This document shows positions 26,868-35,634 of a stretch of DNA of 35,634 bases, one piece after another (position 1 is the first letter of the stretch; each line of letters starts with the position of its first letter). A model generated the notes under the pieces. It saw only the letters and a list, made by a program, of their open reading frames with translations, searched no databases and was not told where the DNA came from. Where the stretch lies: the NCBI GenBank assembly GCA_027579435.1, contig JANBPK010001278.1, positions 1 to 35,634 of the forward strand. The letters run 5' to 3'. The DNA comes from Candolleomyces eurysporus (taxonomy: Eukaryota; Basidiomycota; Agaricomycetes; Agaricales; Psathyrellaceae). A program made the translations under genes and the position numbers.

Positions 26868-28345
26868 CTAATGGATTTTCTACCAGATGTTGCCGTACAG
26901 AATCGCCTCGGCACTGGTGCCTCCCCCAAATCAATTACTTGAGCTGTGTCTGCAGCTCTAGTCAGTCCTAGTGGCAAAGTGCCCATTTGCAATGCCAGAA
27001 CTCGAGCCATACCAGGATTTATCCGCTTGATGGTCTCGACACCCGTTCTCGATCAGAAATGGATCACTGACCGGGAGATTGACCTCGTTGGAACCCCTGT
27101 ACATGCCCTCAAGGACCTACCTAACGACTTGCCCTGAAATATTGAAGGCGCTGTCAATACTCTCGTCTACGTGATCACGATCAGCTACGCATACCCCGAC
27201 AACAGCCACAACGTCAACGTGAATGCCCTAGGTCAAACAATGCTCAGCCATATACTAGGATTATTTTTCCCCGAGCTTCAACAGCCCAAATGTGATTGTT
27301 CGTGAAGCATCCCAGAAGGTATTTCACCATTGTTTGAACAAAGTGGAGGTCCAGTGATTCGGAGCTGCCCTTGCCGCATCACCATAGTATGCCCACTGGC
27401 ATCTACACCATGTCACCAAGCCCTCCTTTCTCGAAGCAGATTGGTACAATTGAGGCTATTCGCTTTGCCTCAAGCTCTACCCTCTTTTGGTGGACCTCAA
27501 TGATGAACCATTGTGACTCCTCCATGAAACCCTTGCTCTCGCCAACGCCGACGGCACCCAATTGCCCGGCCTACACCACCGGCAGCAAAGCATGCAGGAG
27601 GTCATCAAACTCCGTGTTGCTTGTGCCCAATTGCTTACGGCCATCTTGCCTTCGATGATCTTCTTTTTGCAGCAGACGGCAAAGGTGAGTGTCTTGAAAT
27701 TCCTTTTGGACTATTCTCATCTTGGAACGCAGAGCTACTGGTGTCTACTTCAATTCGTTGTCCCTCTCATCTGCTGGGATCAAGAACGTTGCTCACAAAC
27801 TATTGTGGTTCGTTTTGGGAAATCAAAGTCATCTCCCAAAGGAACTTTGGCAGACCGACCTCCAACCCATCGTCATGAACCCTGCCAACTCAAATGACTT
27901 TCGATATTGGGATTGGCACATCTGCTCGAACTTTTGACAAACTACCTTAAGGTCAAAATCGGCCACAAACTCCTCGATCAGTTCCGCATAGTCGCAGATC
28001 TTGAAATGCTCCAAATGTCGCCAAAATTACCCTTCTCCAAGAACGAGGGAATTCCCAAACTCGTCCTGTTTGCCCGTATCTTCTACCTTCCACCCTTTGC
28101 GCACACCCTCCTCAAAAGCATGGTCAACGCCATTGTAGGAAGCTGCCAGACTGAAATTCATCAATTATGTCTACCATCTGGCTGCCTGATCGGCCGGAGC
28201 AAAGGTGCATATTCATTTTTCATACCTTGTTGTTGCACCATTGGTTTGGTATTGCCAGTGAACACGTCCGAATGAACATCAAAGCTTTGGGCTTCCCCTC
28301 GCTTGACGCCATCTTTGGCAAGGTTTCTACTGGGGCATCTCGTTG
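26868..28345 (+). pseudogene. TRA1: TRA1 (SAGA/NuA4 scaffold) gene fragment
   Basis: A broken copy of an internal HEAT-repeat part of Tra1/TRRAP, the PIKK-like scaffold that binds activators in the SAGA and NuA4 acetyltransferases. Pieces in three frames follow the order of the family: LPYRIASALVPPPNQLLEL (~26890), VPICNARTRAIPGFIRLMV (~26980), VREASQKVF (~27298), KQIGTIEAIRFA (27434), LPGLHHRQQSMQEVIKLR (~27562), NQSHLPKELWQTDLQPI (~27800) and GLAHLLELLTNYLKVKIGHK (27907 on), then LFARIFYLPP. It is interrupted by stops such as TGA 27135-27137 (probably from Trp) and by several frameshifts. Full Tra1 has about 3,700 residues; only roughly 480 are represented, and neither the N-terminus nor the FAT/kinase-like end is here. 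Assignment rests on remembered family sequence and should be confirmed by search. Confidence 0.7.
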
Positions 28346-29425
28346 ACTGGTAGCATCAGGTTTCACCTTCTTATGATTACTATTTACTTATTGTTTGGTG
28401 ACTTTCTCTCGTCTATCTACTGACCTATACACCTACATACATCACTTGGTGCTCTTCCTGCTACGCCTTCTTACAGGAGCGCTACTCAACGTCAGTGGAA
28501 TGCAATGTGGTTTACGCTTTGTACTTGACCTCCCATGCCTGCTTGTGAATCACGCGTTCACCCAGCGAAGACTTCCAACAAGAAAATCGACTAGTCGTCA
28601 AGTGCTTTAACCTTTGCCTCAAGCCCTCGTGGCGACATTGCATGCTCCAGTCGTGAAAGCTTGCTATTGAGGCCCCCATGGTAAGTACAAACTTTACTGG
28701 CTCAGCTCGCTTTACGGACCGCATGCTAACGTACCATTCTGGTGACTAGGCTTCCATATTTTTGAAGACCATCAGACTAACAAAGACCTCTGGCTGTGAA
28801 GAATAAGCAATAGCGAAGACATTAAATCTCAAGGATGAAAATGACGTTGCCCGAGCCAGAATGGGAGACATAGGCTGGGTGAGCAGCTGGAAGTGGGATG
28901 GAGGCGGCAACGCGGAGCCACAAATAGTCACAAGCATTTTTGGTCATGCTTCTCACAACGACAAATGCTTTTAGTCGTTGACTCTCGTGGCCACGACCCC
29001 AATCCAACCGCAACCACCTGAGTGGTTTCCCACGGCTCTCTTTTCTCTCAAATTATCACAATCAACTCTGCCACCGAGCCACCACAATCAAGCACCGTCA
29101 TCCTTGATCCTCTCTCTCTGCCCTTTCTTTCGAGGATCACCACCACCATCCCTGCCGAGCCAATATCTTACATATCTGCTCACAGTCTCCCATATTCCCT
29201 TCAACTTCGAACGCCAATGGATTGTCCCACTCTTCTCCTGTCAATCGTGCGGCTCTCTCTCTTCACTCACTTTTCATAACCACCTTGCCGCCGAGCCACC
29301 ACCACCACCCCTGCTGAGCCAATATCTTGCAGCTCCACTCACGCTTGTCTATATTCCTCTCAACCGCGAACGTCAACGAACGCACGTCAAAGATCACCTC
29401 ATTGCTCTCCCGTCAATCGCCAGGA
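28346..29425. other. Gene-free stretch with degenerate repeats
   Basis: No supported gene. The right part (29065-29420) consists of imperfect repeats listed separately. Around 28700-28960 an AG-rich, frame-broken segment could be decayed coding DNA that I cannot assign. Confidence 0.4.
29065..29420. repeat. Imperfect tandem repeat, about 159 bp period
   Basis: The words GAGCCAATATCTT (29157 and 29316), CTCCCATATTCC/CTATATTCCTCTCAAC and CTGTCAATCG/CCGTCAATCG recur at near-constant spacing, and GCCGCCGAGCCACCACC near 29290 resembles GCCACCGAGCCACCAC near 29070. This indicates at least two diverged units, possibly three, of a GC- and CT-rich repeat upstream of the two-exon frame at 29426. Confidence 0.55.
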
Positions 29426-29831
29426 ATGCCGGAGACCTATGAACTGCTGATCCTGAACAGCCAGATCCCCGCTAGACTTGAAGATCGGGAGCAACTTCGA
29501 AGTCGCTCTCGGACTGCAATCTCCGGCTACGATGAACGCTGGCCAGACTGGCCCTTGTCTCGATGGGTCGTTCAGTAAGCCTCTCCATGATATTCCTCTT
29601 CCTTTTCCACTGCTGACTTCAGTCTTCCTTCTCCTCAATTTCAGCTCGGCCCATCTCCACCAAAGCAAATCTGACTCGCGTTGCCACTACACGCTCCGCG
29701 GGGACCTCCCATCTGGAATCGCCGTCCGCACGCTCCACGTCTATTCTGATGGCGACTGGAGTGTGCGCGTGCACGGCGGCAAGTATGGTTGGAAGAGGAC
29801 GCCCAAGCAAATCAAGGGACCTGCTTATTGA
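29426..29831 (+). CDS. Two-exon orphan protein
   Basis: Exon 1 29426-29574 and exon 2 29645-29831 flank a 70-nt intron with donor CA|GTAAGC and a pyrimidine-rich acceptor TCTCCTCAATTTCAG. The joined frame is 336 nt, 111 aa, intact. Exon 1 is charged (LEDREQLRSRSRTAISGYDE) and rich in Trp (RWPDWPLSRW). Exon 2 ends in VYSDGDWSVRVHGGKYGW and a basic KRTPKQIKGPAY. I do not recognise it. Well-formed splicing and an undisturbed frame in a region of pseudogenes make it a real candidate, yet it could be a piece of a mobile element. Confidence 0.4.
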
Positions 29832-30576
29832 CTCTCGTTTCGCAAGCAATCCCTTCCTCTTCTTTAACGCATAGGCCGCCGAGGTTGTTTGAGATTCCGT
29901 TCGTTCAAGTTTTCTTTACTGTTCAGATATTTAAGGTACATTTCTGCCCATACCTCAACTCTCGTTCTTCCTTGGTGGTGTCTCACCGTTGTAAACATCG
30001 TTATAATTTTTGCTTTCTTGGTCGCATGCTATCCCTACCTCCTGCTTACCCCATTTTTCCTGTATATACCTGTATATTTTTACCTATATCTGCATCTCTG
30101 TATATCGTAGGATCATTTATAACTTGTGGCTGTATATCTATTTGTGTAATATATATACCCTTCTTTATAGTTAGTGGCTTCAACTGCCATGCACTCTGTG
30201 CCCAGAAGATCGTTGTGAGTCTTTCTTTTTATTTTCTTTTGTTTTCGGAGCTGATTTGGGTTTTGATAGGAGCACCATCACATTGGGCAACCAACTTTCT
30301 CAATCGTCCTTGATGGTCAGATCGAATACTGCAACACCAGGTGTCTCCACTCCAAACGGCGCTGATACTCAAGGGGATATTATCGATCCTCAACCTCTCC
30401 GAGTCGCCGTCGGTGGCATCAAAACTGCTGCTGCTGCGACGGGTGTGGCAGTGTGCATTCAGGCGGTATTTCAACCAACTCTTCCCCTCCTGACAGCACC
30501 GCATCTGTAGGTGCTCCCTTTGACTGTCTGGATATTGCTCATGATGTTTGCAGCACGCACTTGATGGCATCTGCTG
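29832..30576. other. Unassigned AT-rich stretch
   Basis: Contains TATATACCTGTATATTTTTACC and similar TATA words (30050-30170), and an intron-like segment at 30213-30270 (donor GTGAGTC, pyrimidine tract, acceptor GATAG). After it an open but unassigned frame runs to 30510. It may be the leader of the Helitron remnant that follows. Confidence 0.35.
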
Positions 30577-31110
30577 ATGACTGGCAAGGAGCCTTATCAC
30601 GACCCATTGCATCAGCACGACTTGGGTCCTATGAACCACGCATGCCAACACTGCAGTGTGCTCCACTGGATTGATGAGTGTATCAAGTCGAAAGGGAGCA
30701 TGCAATCTCCCCATTTCAACGGGTGCACTGCTGTCAAAATGATTTCAACACCATCCTCCGAGGTGGCCCTCTTTTCTGCTGATATGTGGTCGACAGCGTA
30801 GACCAACAGCAGTTGATGTGGATTCAGAGAAATCAAACCAGATTTTGCACTGCACGGTTGAATGACCTTCAGGACGCCAACATGAACAATCCCGAAAACA
30901 TGGATGCTGGAGAGATCGGGCAGCGTGTCTTTCTGCCCTCATCGTACATTGGCAGACCATGGAATATGGCTCAGAACTACCAGGACGGTATGGCCATTGC
31001 TCGCTTTTACGGAAAGGTCGACATCTTGATGACGGCAAATCCAAAGTGGCCCCGAAATTGAGAGAGAGCTCCTTCCTAGACAGACGGCTTACGACCCCAT
31101 CAGGCTCAGG
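30577..31110 (+). pseudogene. Helitron Rep-helicase N-terminal fragment
   Basis: Two adjoining pieces match the region in front of and inside the Helitron_like_N domain. The first (from 30577) reads HDLGPMNHACQHCSVLHWIDE and SPHFNGC, the CxxC...HW zinc-finger-like segment. The second (from ~30783) reads QQQLMWIQRNQTRF, GQRVFLPSSYIGRPWNMAQN, YQDGMAIARFYGK and TANPKWP, and after one extra C continues PEIERELLPRQTAYD to about 31098. A large deletion separates the pieces, and the helicase part (Pif1-like) is absent. Helitrons move by a rolling-circle mechanism and often pick up host gene fragments. This copy is clearly dead. Confidence 0.82.
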
Positions 31111-32031
31111 CTCTCAACCACTGACTCCAGCTGTGCCCGCTCCCACCACCACCACCAATCTCACTTTGACTGCCATTCGGCCTTAGACATCCCCGGTTCC
31201 CGTCAACTGTGGTGCTTCCAACCCAGGTGTTGACTCTAACTTTGCGCAGTGGATGAAGGCTCTGCCACCTGCTGCTCCCTAGCAGTTCATGGCTGCCCAT
31301 AATTAACCCCCAACTCCGACCTCCCAGTTCCTCACTCATCATCCTCAAACTGTGCCTCATAACAGTGGACCTGCATTAACGACACCTTTGCCTCCCACCA
31401 GCATGCAAATCTTCCAGCACCCAACAGACGGTCAGGTGCCTTTCGGCAACCTCATCCATGTTCAACCAATGCCACCAAATTTCGCCCAGCATCAAGCTGG
31501 CTTTCTCTCTCAGGGAAATTGGCTCACCCCTGCTGGTGCTCCGCAGCCTCTGTCTACTCCACCCGCAAACCTCCCGGTTCCTCAACAGCAAAAGGAAGCT
31601 GGGCCTTCTGGCAGCAGGCCTCTGGTGCTTGGTTCTCTCCCTCCAATGGCGTCCCCTACCACAATGACCGCTCCACTTCCGACACCGATAGCACCAAATC
31701 AACCAAGTGGTGCTCCTGTTGAGTATTATTAGGTCAGTCCTCTCCCGTCGCCCCCGTCGTCGTCGCCAACACGTCCATCGGCCCCACCCTTCCATTTTTG
31801 TCAGCTCCCAGCCTTCCGATTGTTCCCACCGACCACCAAACACCTCAGCCACTCACCGTGACTCCCCAGCAGCTCCTCCATCTTACTGCAAACAGGCAGC
31901 TCCGATTGAACGTGCAGAACGTTCAGGTTGAAGAGAGCTCAGAAAGGGTCATTGGAAAGAAGTGTTTACTTGCAGAGCAGGGTGGTGGCAATAGTCGGAG
32001 CAAGCAGGCCAAGACAAACAGCAAAAAGTGA
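31099..32031 (+). pseudogene. Decayed proline/glutamine-rich reading frame
   Basis: Directly after the Helitron fragment a Pro/Thr/Gln-rich frame begins (SGSGSQPLTPAVPAPTTTT) and runs to 31732, interrupted by TAG at 31184-31186, by TAG and TAA near 31281 and 31304, and ended by TAG at 31730. Each internal stop is one C-to-T change from CAG or CAA in a Gln-rich context. A one-base frameshift near 31728 joins it to a second stretch (LGQSSPVAPVVVANTSIGP, then TVTPQQLLHLTANRQ) ending in a basic tail and TGA at 32031. I do not recognise the protein. Confidence 0.45.
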
Positions 32032-32597
32032 TTGAGCACTACTGTTACATTTATCTCTACAGTACCGTCCTGATAGAATACCTTATGTATGTAACATCAC
32101 CACAATTGAGTCCATTCTATGTGACCGCAGTGAAAGCAAGTGTCCACGTGCTGAAAAGTGGTGAGCCGAGTTGATTGGCATGGACTACTAACATTCAAAC
32201 ATTCAAGGCCCACATTCAAAGCGTGCATGGCACGGGTCAAAGTCTCATATATACTAGATAGAGCATTCGACTGTCCGGTGTAGTCTGATCAGGTCCATCA
32301 GTCCAGCAATTCCCGATCAGATATGCCTGGTCATACCTCTGGCCAAAGAAAGTAGCAAGTTATGCCGCGTGTCGGCCTATGTGCTATATTACCAGATCTA
32401 TCCGCCTGGTATTAGGATGATAAGCGTAGATAGGCATAGGTGAAGTCTGATCAGAGGTATGCCATCTCCATCATTCTGATGAAGCTCCAATCAGGTCTAT
32501 CTGGTTATATCCCAGCCTCCCCAAAAACGTGATGCGTCACTTGACATGCCCACAACAACAACACCAAGTGCCCTGCCCACACCATTAGACACCACTG
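32032..32597. other. Gene-free stretch with GATCAG repeats
   Basis: No gene is visible. Between 32280 and 32515 the motif (T/C)GATCAG(G/A)TCTATC recurs in about five diverged copies in both orientations, for example GATCAGATATGCCTGG, CCAGATCTATCCGCCTGG, GATCAGAGGTATGCC and ATCAGGTCTATCTGG. This looks like the subterminal repeats of a DNA transposon, though no transposase is near. Confidence 0.4.
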
Positions 32598-33170
32598 ACC
32601 GTCCCTCTGCTGCCACAGCTGCCTGACACACAAATCAAGACAATGAAGATGACAACAATAGCAATGATCCTGCCCATGTGGCCAACTGCCATCCCTCTGC
32701 TGTGGCAGCCGCCCGACGTGTAGATCAAGACAATGACAGCGACGATGATAGCAATGATCCTGCCTATATTGCCAACCACCATTCCTCAGTTGCCACCGCT
32801 CAACGTGCAGACAAAGACAACAACAATGGGAGCAATGACAATGCCGCCCTACCCATACCACCAGACGCTGCAGCCGATGTCTCACACCTGCTCACCATCC
32901 CTCTACCACAGCTTCTGCTTCTGCTCACAATGCAGGCAAAGATGATGATGATGACAGTGACAGTGATGGCCTTGCCCATGCTGCCAGATGTCACAGTGGA
33001 CATCTTGGGTCTGGTCGTCATCCCTCTGCCACTCACCAAACAGGCAATGATGGCAGTGATGGCCCTGCCCATGCTGCTGGATGCCGCACTGGACATGTTG
33101 CACCCTCTTGCTGTCCCTCTGCCATGGCTGCTACTGGCAATGATGGGAGTGATCACCCAGCCAAGCGCCG
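32598..33170 (+). repeat. Six-unit degenerate coding repeat
   Basis: Units start with a (C)CATCCCTCTGC-like word at about 32598, 32686, 32776, 32893, 33017 and 33109, spaced 87-124 bp. Translated, each gives H(P)SA...A...D-rich...NDPAH-like sequence, e.g. HPSAVAAARR with DNDSDDDSNDPA and later HPSATHQTGNDGSDGPAHAA. The units lie in two frames, with a shift near 32870-32890, and one stop interrupts the first unit. The array runs into the gene starting at 33124. Confidence 0.6.
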
Positions 33171-34093
33171 CTGTAGACGTCCCCTTGCCTCAGCTGCTGC
33201 TCTTGGTGTGCACAAAGATACTCGCTCTGCTGGGAAGAAAGCTACAGCCACCACNAAAAAATGTCAAAACGTGAGTGCTTTTCTATTCTTTTGTATCTCT
33301 CCCCTCCCTCCACTGGGAGCATATGCTCCTGGGTTGACGCATTCTTGAGGAGTCGACATGAATAAGGAGGTGCTTCAAAGTTTTTACATTCATATTATCA
33401 ATTGTGCAAATATATTTATATTTATTTATTTTCTTTTGCAGTGTTGAAGAGCAACTCAAGGCTATGAAAGTCTCTATCCCTCCTCTTGCTCGACCTAAAG
33501 CTGGAGGGTCTGTACTCAATGCCTCTTCTGAGCCTTCTCCACAAAAGACTATTGTTGCATCTCTAAGTGGAAGGGCAAGGGCTAAGCCTGCTGGTATGGC
33601 TGGCAAGAGGCGTGAGCAGACTCCAGAGCAGTCTGAAGGCTCTGATGATGCAAATGTCAGTGTGTTTCATATTCATTCATCCATGTTTTTATTAATTTAC
33701 CTATTTATTTGGGCTTAAGACTACACAGTTTAAGGCTACACTTGGCAACTTGCTCAAAACTCCAAATAAGCAGGTTAATGCTATTGAAAAGGTAAGTTTC
33801 TTGTTTATTTTAGTGTGTGTTTGATTTTAATCTTGATTACAGAGCCCTGACAGTGATACTGGAAAGCCTATGGATAAGGGAAAGGCCTGTGCTATCAAAG
33901 CTGGAGATAATGCTATGGAAGAGGTAAGTTTCTTGTCCATTCTAGTGTGTGTCTTTAATTTTAATCTTGATTACAGAGCCATGACAGTGATACTGGAAAG
34001 CCTATGGATAAGGGGAAAGCCTGTGCTATTTCTATTGAGATTGTGATTGAAGGCATGTGGTGCTTTACTGTTGTAGTTGAACAGAACACTTGA
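33124..34093 (+). CDS. Hypothetical Lys/Ser-rich protein, five exons
   Basis: Exons 33124-33270, 33442-33655, 33720-33791, 33843-33923 and 33977-34093; introns 171, 64, 51 and 53 nt with GT-AG ends. Dropping the N at 33255 gives 630 nt, 209 aa, in one frame. The start is uncertain: the ATG at 33124 is inside the last unit of the upstream coding repeat. The protein is basic and low-complexity (DHPAKRRCRRPLASAAALG; TVEEQLKAMKVSIPPLARPK; KRREQTPEQSEGSDDAN) with no recognised domain. Exons 4 and 5 encode the same SDTGKPMDKGKACAI sequence because an intron-exon unit is duplicated. It may be a host gene or the coding part of a mobile element. Confidence 0.4.
33792..34041 (+). repeat. Tandem duplication of an intron-exon unit (132 bp)
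   Basis: Unit 1 (33792-33923) and unit 2 (33924 to about 34041) each start with GTAAGTTTCTTG, go on with a TTTTAATCTTGATTACAG acceptor, and end with an exon encoding PDSDTGKPMDKGKACAI or HDSDTGKPMDKGKACAI. Donor-to-donor distance is 132 bp. The copies differ by only a few bases, so the duplication is recent. Splice signals are kept in both and both exons stay in frame. Confidence 0.85.
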
Positions 34094-35209
34094 TCTAATT
34101 TAGTAAACACAGATTAGGCCATGAGATCACCTTCTCCAAAGCAACAGCCTGCCTTTGGTGCCTCCTGCACCATTGGAGGTTTCACTTGTAGATGTCAGCC
34201 TGTTTTTAACATGGCTGATGTTGAAATTCCTGGTCCATCATTGTTGATGCTGTGGTTTACTATGCAGTTACCAGCTCTAAGCCCACATCTATTGTTCTAG
34301 ATGTGGCTGATTTTACTTGAACCTCAAAGCTTTGTGTTAATAAGAGCTTTGGAACTTTGTTACCGCCTTTTGTAGTCAAGTACTGGTGCTACTAGGTCTT
34401 ATCCATTCACATTTTCCTTTCCTATAGTAGGCAAGCCTATCTGGTTGGTCAGGTTGTGCCTGTGCACTGTAAGGCATGGGAAAAGTTGTCCACTAACTCT
34501 TTTTTATCCAACTTGGCCTGTAATAATTCAGGAAAAAATCTTAAAAATTTGTGAAAAGTTGTGGCATGAAGTGTTTCTTTTACTGAACAAATTATGGGTT
34601 TTCATGGGTACTTGTACCTTCAGAATCCATACTTGGATTCTCATGAGTATTTTCCCACGAGTGACTCAGACCCACAGATCTGAGTTTTTGTGAGTATTCC
34701 CACAGGTCCACTGTGTCAATGCATGACATCATTGATCAGCAAAATCCAAAGGTTGATGGCAAACATTTATTATCAATGATGTTACTACAGCCTGTCCAAC
34801 AATAAGTGGGAGAGACGATAGAGAGCTTAGCGGTCGAAGCGGGCACTGGGGCCAGTGGGCTTGCAATGTTCAACAAAAATGATGTTTGGATGTCTGAAAA
34901 GGATGCAGAAAGACAGATGCTTAGATATTGAAAAAACACATATTGTGTTGTATACGGGAAGGAATGTATCATTGTTGACCTATTGCTACCTTCATTGACT
35001 ATCGGCAGTGGCAAAAGCAACCATGCCATTGATGCGTTGAACAAACTCCTCAGAATACATAGACATAAAATCTGTTCTATCTAACAGAATCACATCACCC
35101 AGGTTTTTGCCCTTAGAGAAGACAACAAACCTGGCCCATGTGCCAAGAGTTTCAAGTCCCATTACTTTGTTCCTCCATCAGTTTGGCCCTAGTGGCTTGA
35201 GATAGCCAT
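34094..35209. other. AT-rich stretch without supported gene
   Basis: No convincing gene. A minus-strand frame at 34736-35044 and a plus-strand frame at 34445-34693 have no recognisable domain and are most likely chance or decayed repeat sequence. Imperfect words such as CATGAGTATTTTCCCACGAGTGACTCAGAC / TGAGTATTCCCACAGG near 34640-34705 hint at degenerate repeats. Confidence 0.35.
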
Positions 35210-35586
35210 TGTTACAATCCTTGGACTTGTCTCATGGACTCTCTGGCCTCTGTAGTTCTTACCTCATGTACACCTTGTGTTTGCCTTGTGGTTACCTCAT
35301 ATATGCTCTATGGACTCGTGTATGACCTTATGACCAGTACTTAGTGTTTCAATAGCACATGTTTTTCATTTAGCTTACTCACAGTTTCATTTTGCTGACT
35401 GATACTTTAATATTGCTGACTGATGTTGCCATGCCTTCTACATGAGGCATATAGTATATAAGTAGGCTAGGATAGTCTGTATTCCTTAGCTCGTTCTTAA
35501 TAGAACCCACCTAGTGAACTCCAGAACCCAGAACCACTAAGTTAGACTTAGTACTTGAACCCCAGAATAAACCCCTTGTCTGAACA
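35210..35586. repeat. Probable solo LTR
   Basis: A 377-bp segment starts TGTTACAATCC and ends GTCTGAACA, with a TATA-like AGTATATAAGTAGGC at about 35450 and CCAGAATAAACCCCTTGTC (AATAAA-like poly(A) signal) just before the end, the usual order of an LTR. The sequence GCCAT precedes it (35205-35209) and recurs at about 35597 after a short piece with two Ns (35588, 35590), a possible displaced 5-bp target duplication. No primer binding site follows, so a solo LTR is more likely than an element start. Confidence 0.5.
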
Positions 35587-35634
35587 TNANCGACTGCCAT
35601 ATCCGATGTACCAGCCTACCGTACCGTTCCCCTT

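Noticed and set aside
27683..27732. Possible intact intron (AAG|GTGAGTGTC...ACGCAG) inside the TRA1 fragment
   Set aside because: The flanking frames do not join into the Tra1 sequence at these sites; GCAGAGCTACT reads best as coding in another frame, so I could not use it to decide between DNA copy and retrocopy.
34736..35044. Minus-strand frame of 102 codons near the right end
   Set aside because: No recognisable motif, no splice context, and sits in AT-rich repeat DNA; neither strand gives a convincing protein.

Overview
The window looks like nuclear DNA of a basidiomycete fungus, most likely a mushroom-forming Agaricomycete. Genes are packed with 47-96 nt GT-AG introns, neighbours sit 50-300 bp apart, the proteins are fungal (Dot1, Prp16, Dpm1, NatC Sm-like subunit), and the repeats (Copia, LINE, Helitron) are typical of such genomes. 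I cannot name the species. All gene models were assembled by hand from reading frames, splice sites and frame arithmetic.

Bases 1-14880 are a compact housekeeping block. On the minus strand at 327-2075 is a FAD-dependent (DAO-fold) oxidoreductase. Divergent from it come the histone H3K79 methyltransferase DOT1 (2739-4876), the spliceosomal DEAH ATPase PRP16 in 22 exons (5154-10127) and a Sel1-repeat protein resembling Dsf2 (10277-12206), all plus strand. Next are a short F-box protein (minus, 12380-13240), dolichol-phosphate mannosyltransferase DPM1 (minus, 13350-14508) and, sharing a very short divergent promoter with DPM1, the NatC auxiliary subunit NAA38 (plus, 14560-14880). These genes serve unrelated basic functions (chromatin, splicing, glycosylation, N-terminal acetylation) and do not form a pathway.

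From about 14.9 kb the character changes abruptly to AT-richer, repeat-laden DNA. It begins with a small inverted-repeat element, then a Copia-type 5' end (possible short LTR, half-tRNA-iMet primer binding site, gag fragment) which runs straight into a 5'-truncated LINE with reverse transcriptase, RNase H and a 27-nt poly(A) tail ending at 19967. A 13-exon gene for a large JmjC-like protein (20598-25154) follows; it keeps the HxD...H metal-binding residues but carries three single-base frame disturbances.

From 25.2 kb to the end is a graveyard of fragments: a broken TRA1 (SAGA/NuA4 scaffold) segment, a two-exon orphan reading frame, a Helitron Rep-domain remnant fused to a decayed proline-rich frame, a six-unit coding repeat leading into a gene with a tandemly duplicated intron-exon unit, and a probable solo LTR at the right edge. 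Single Ns scattered through the window behave as spurious extra bases: at all nine coding positions where this can be tested, removing the N restores the frame.
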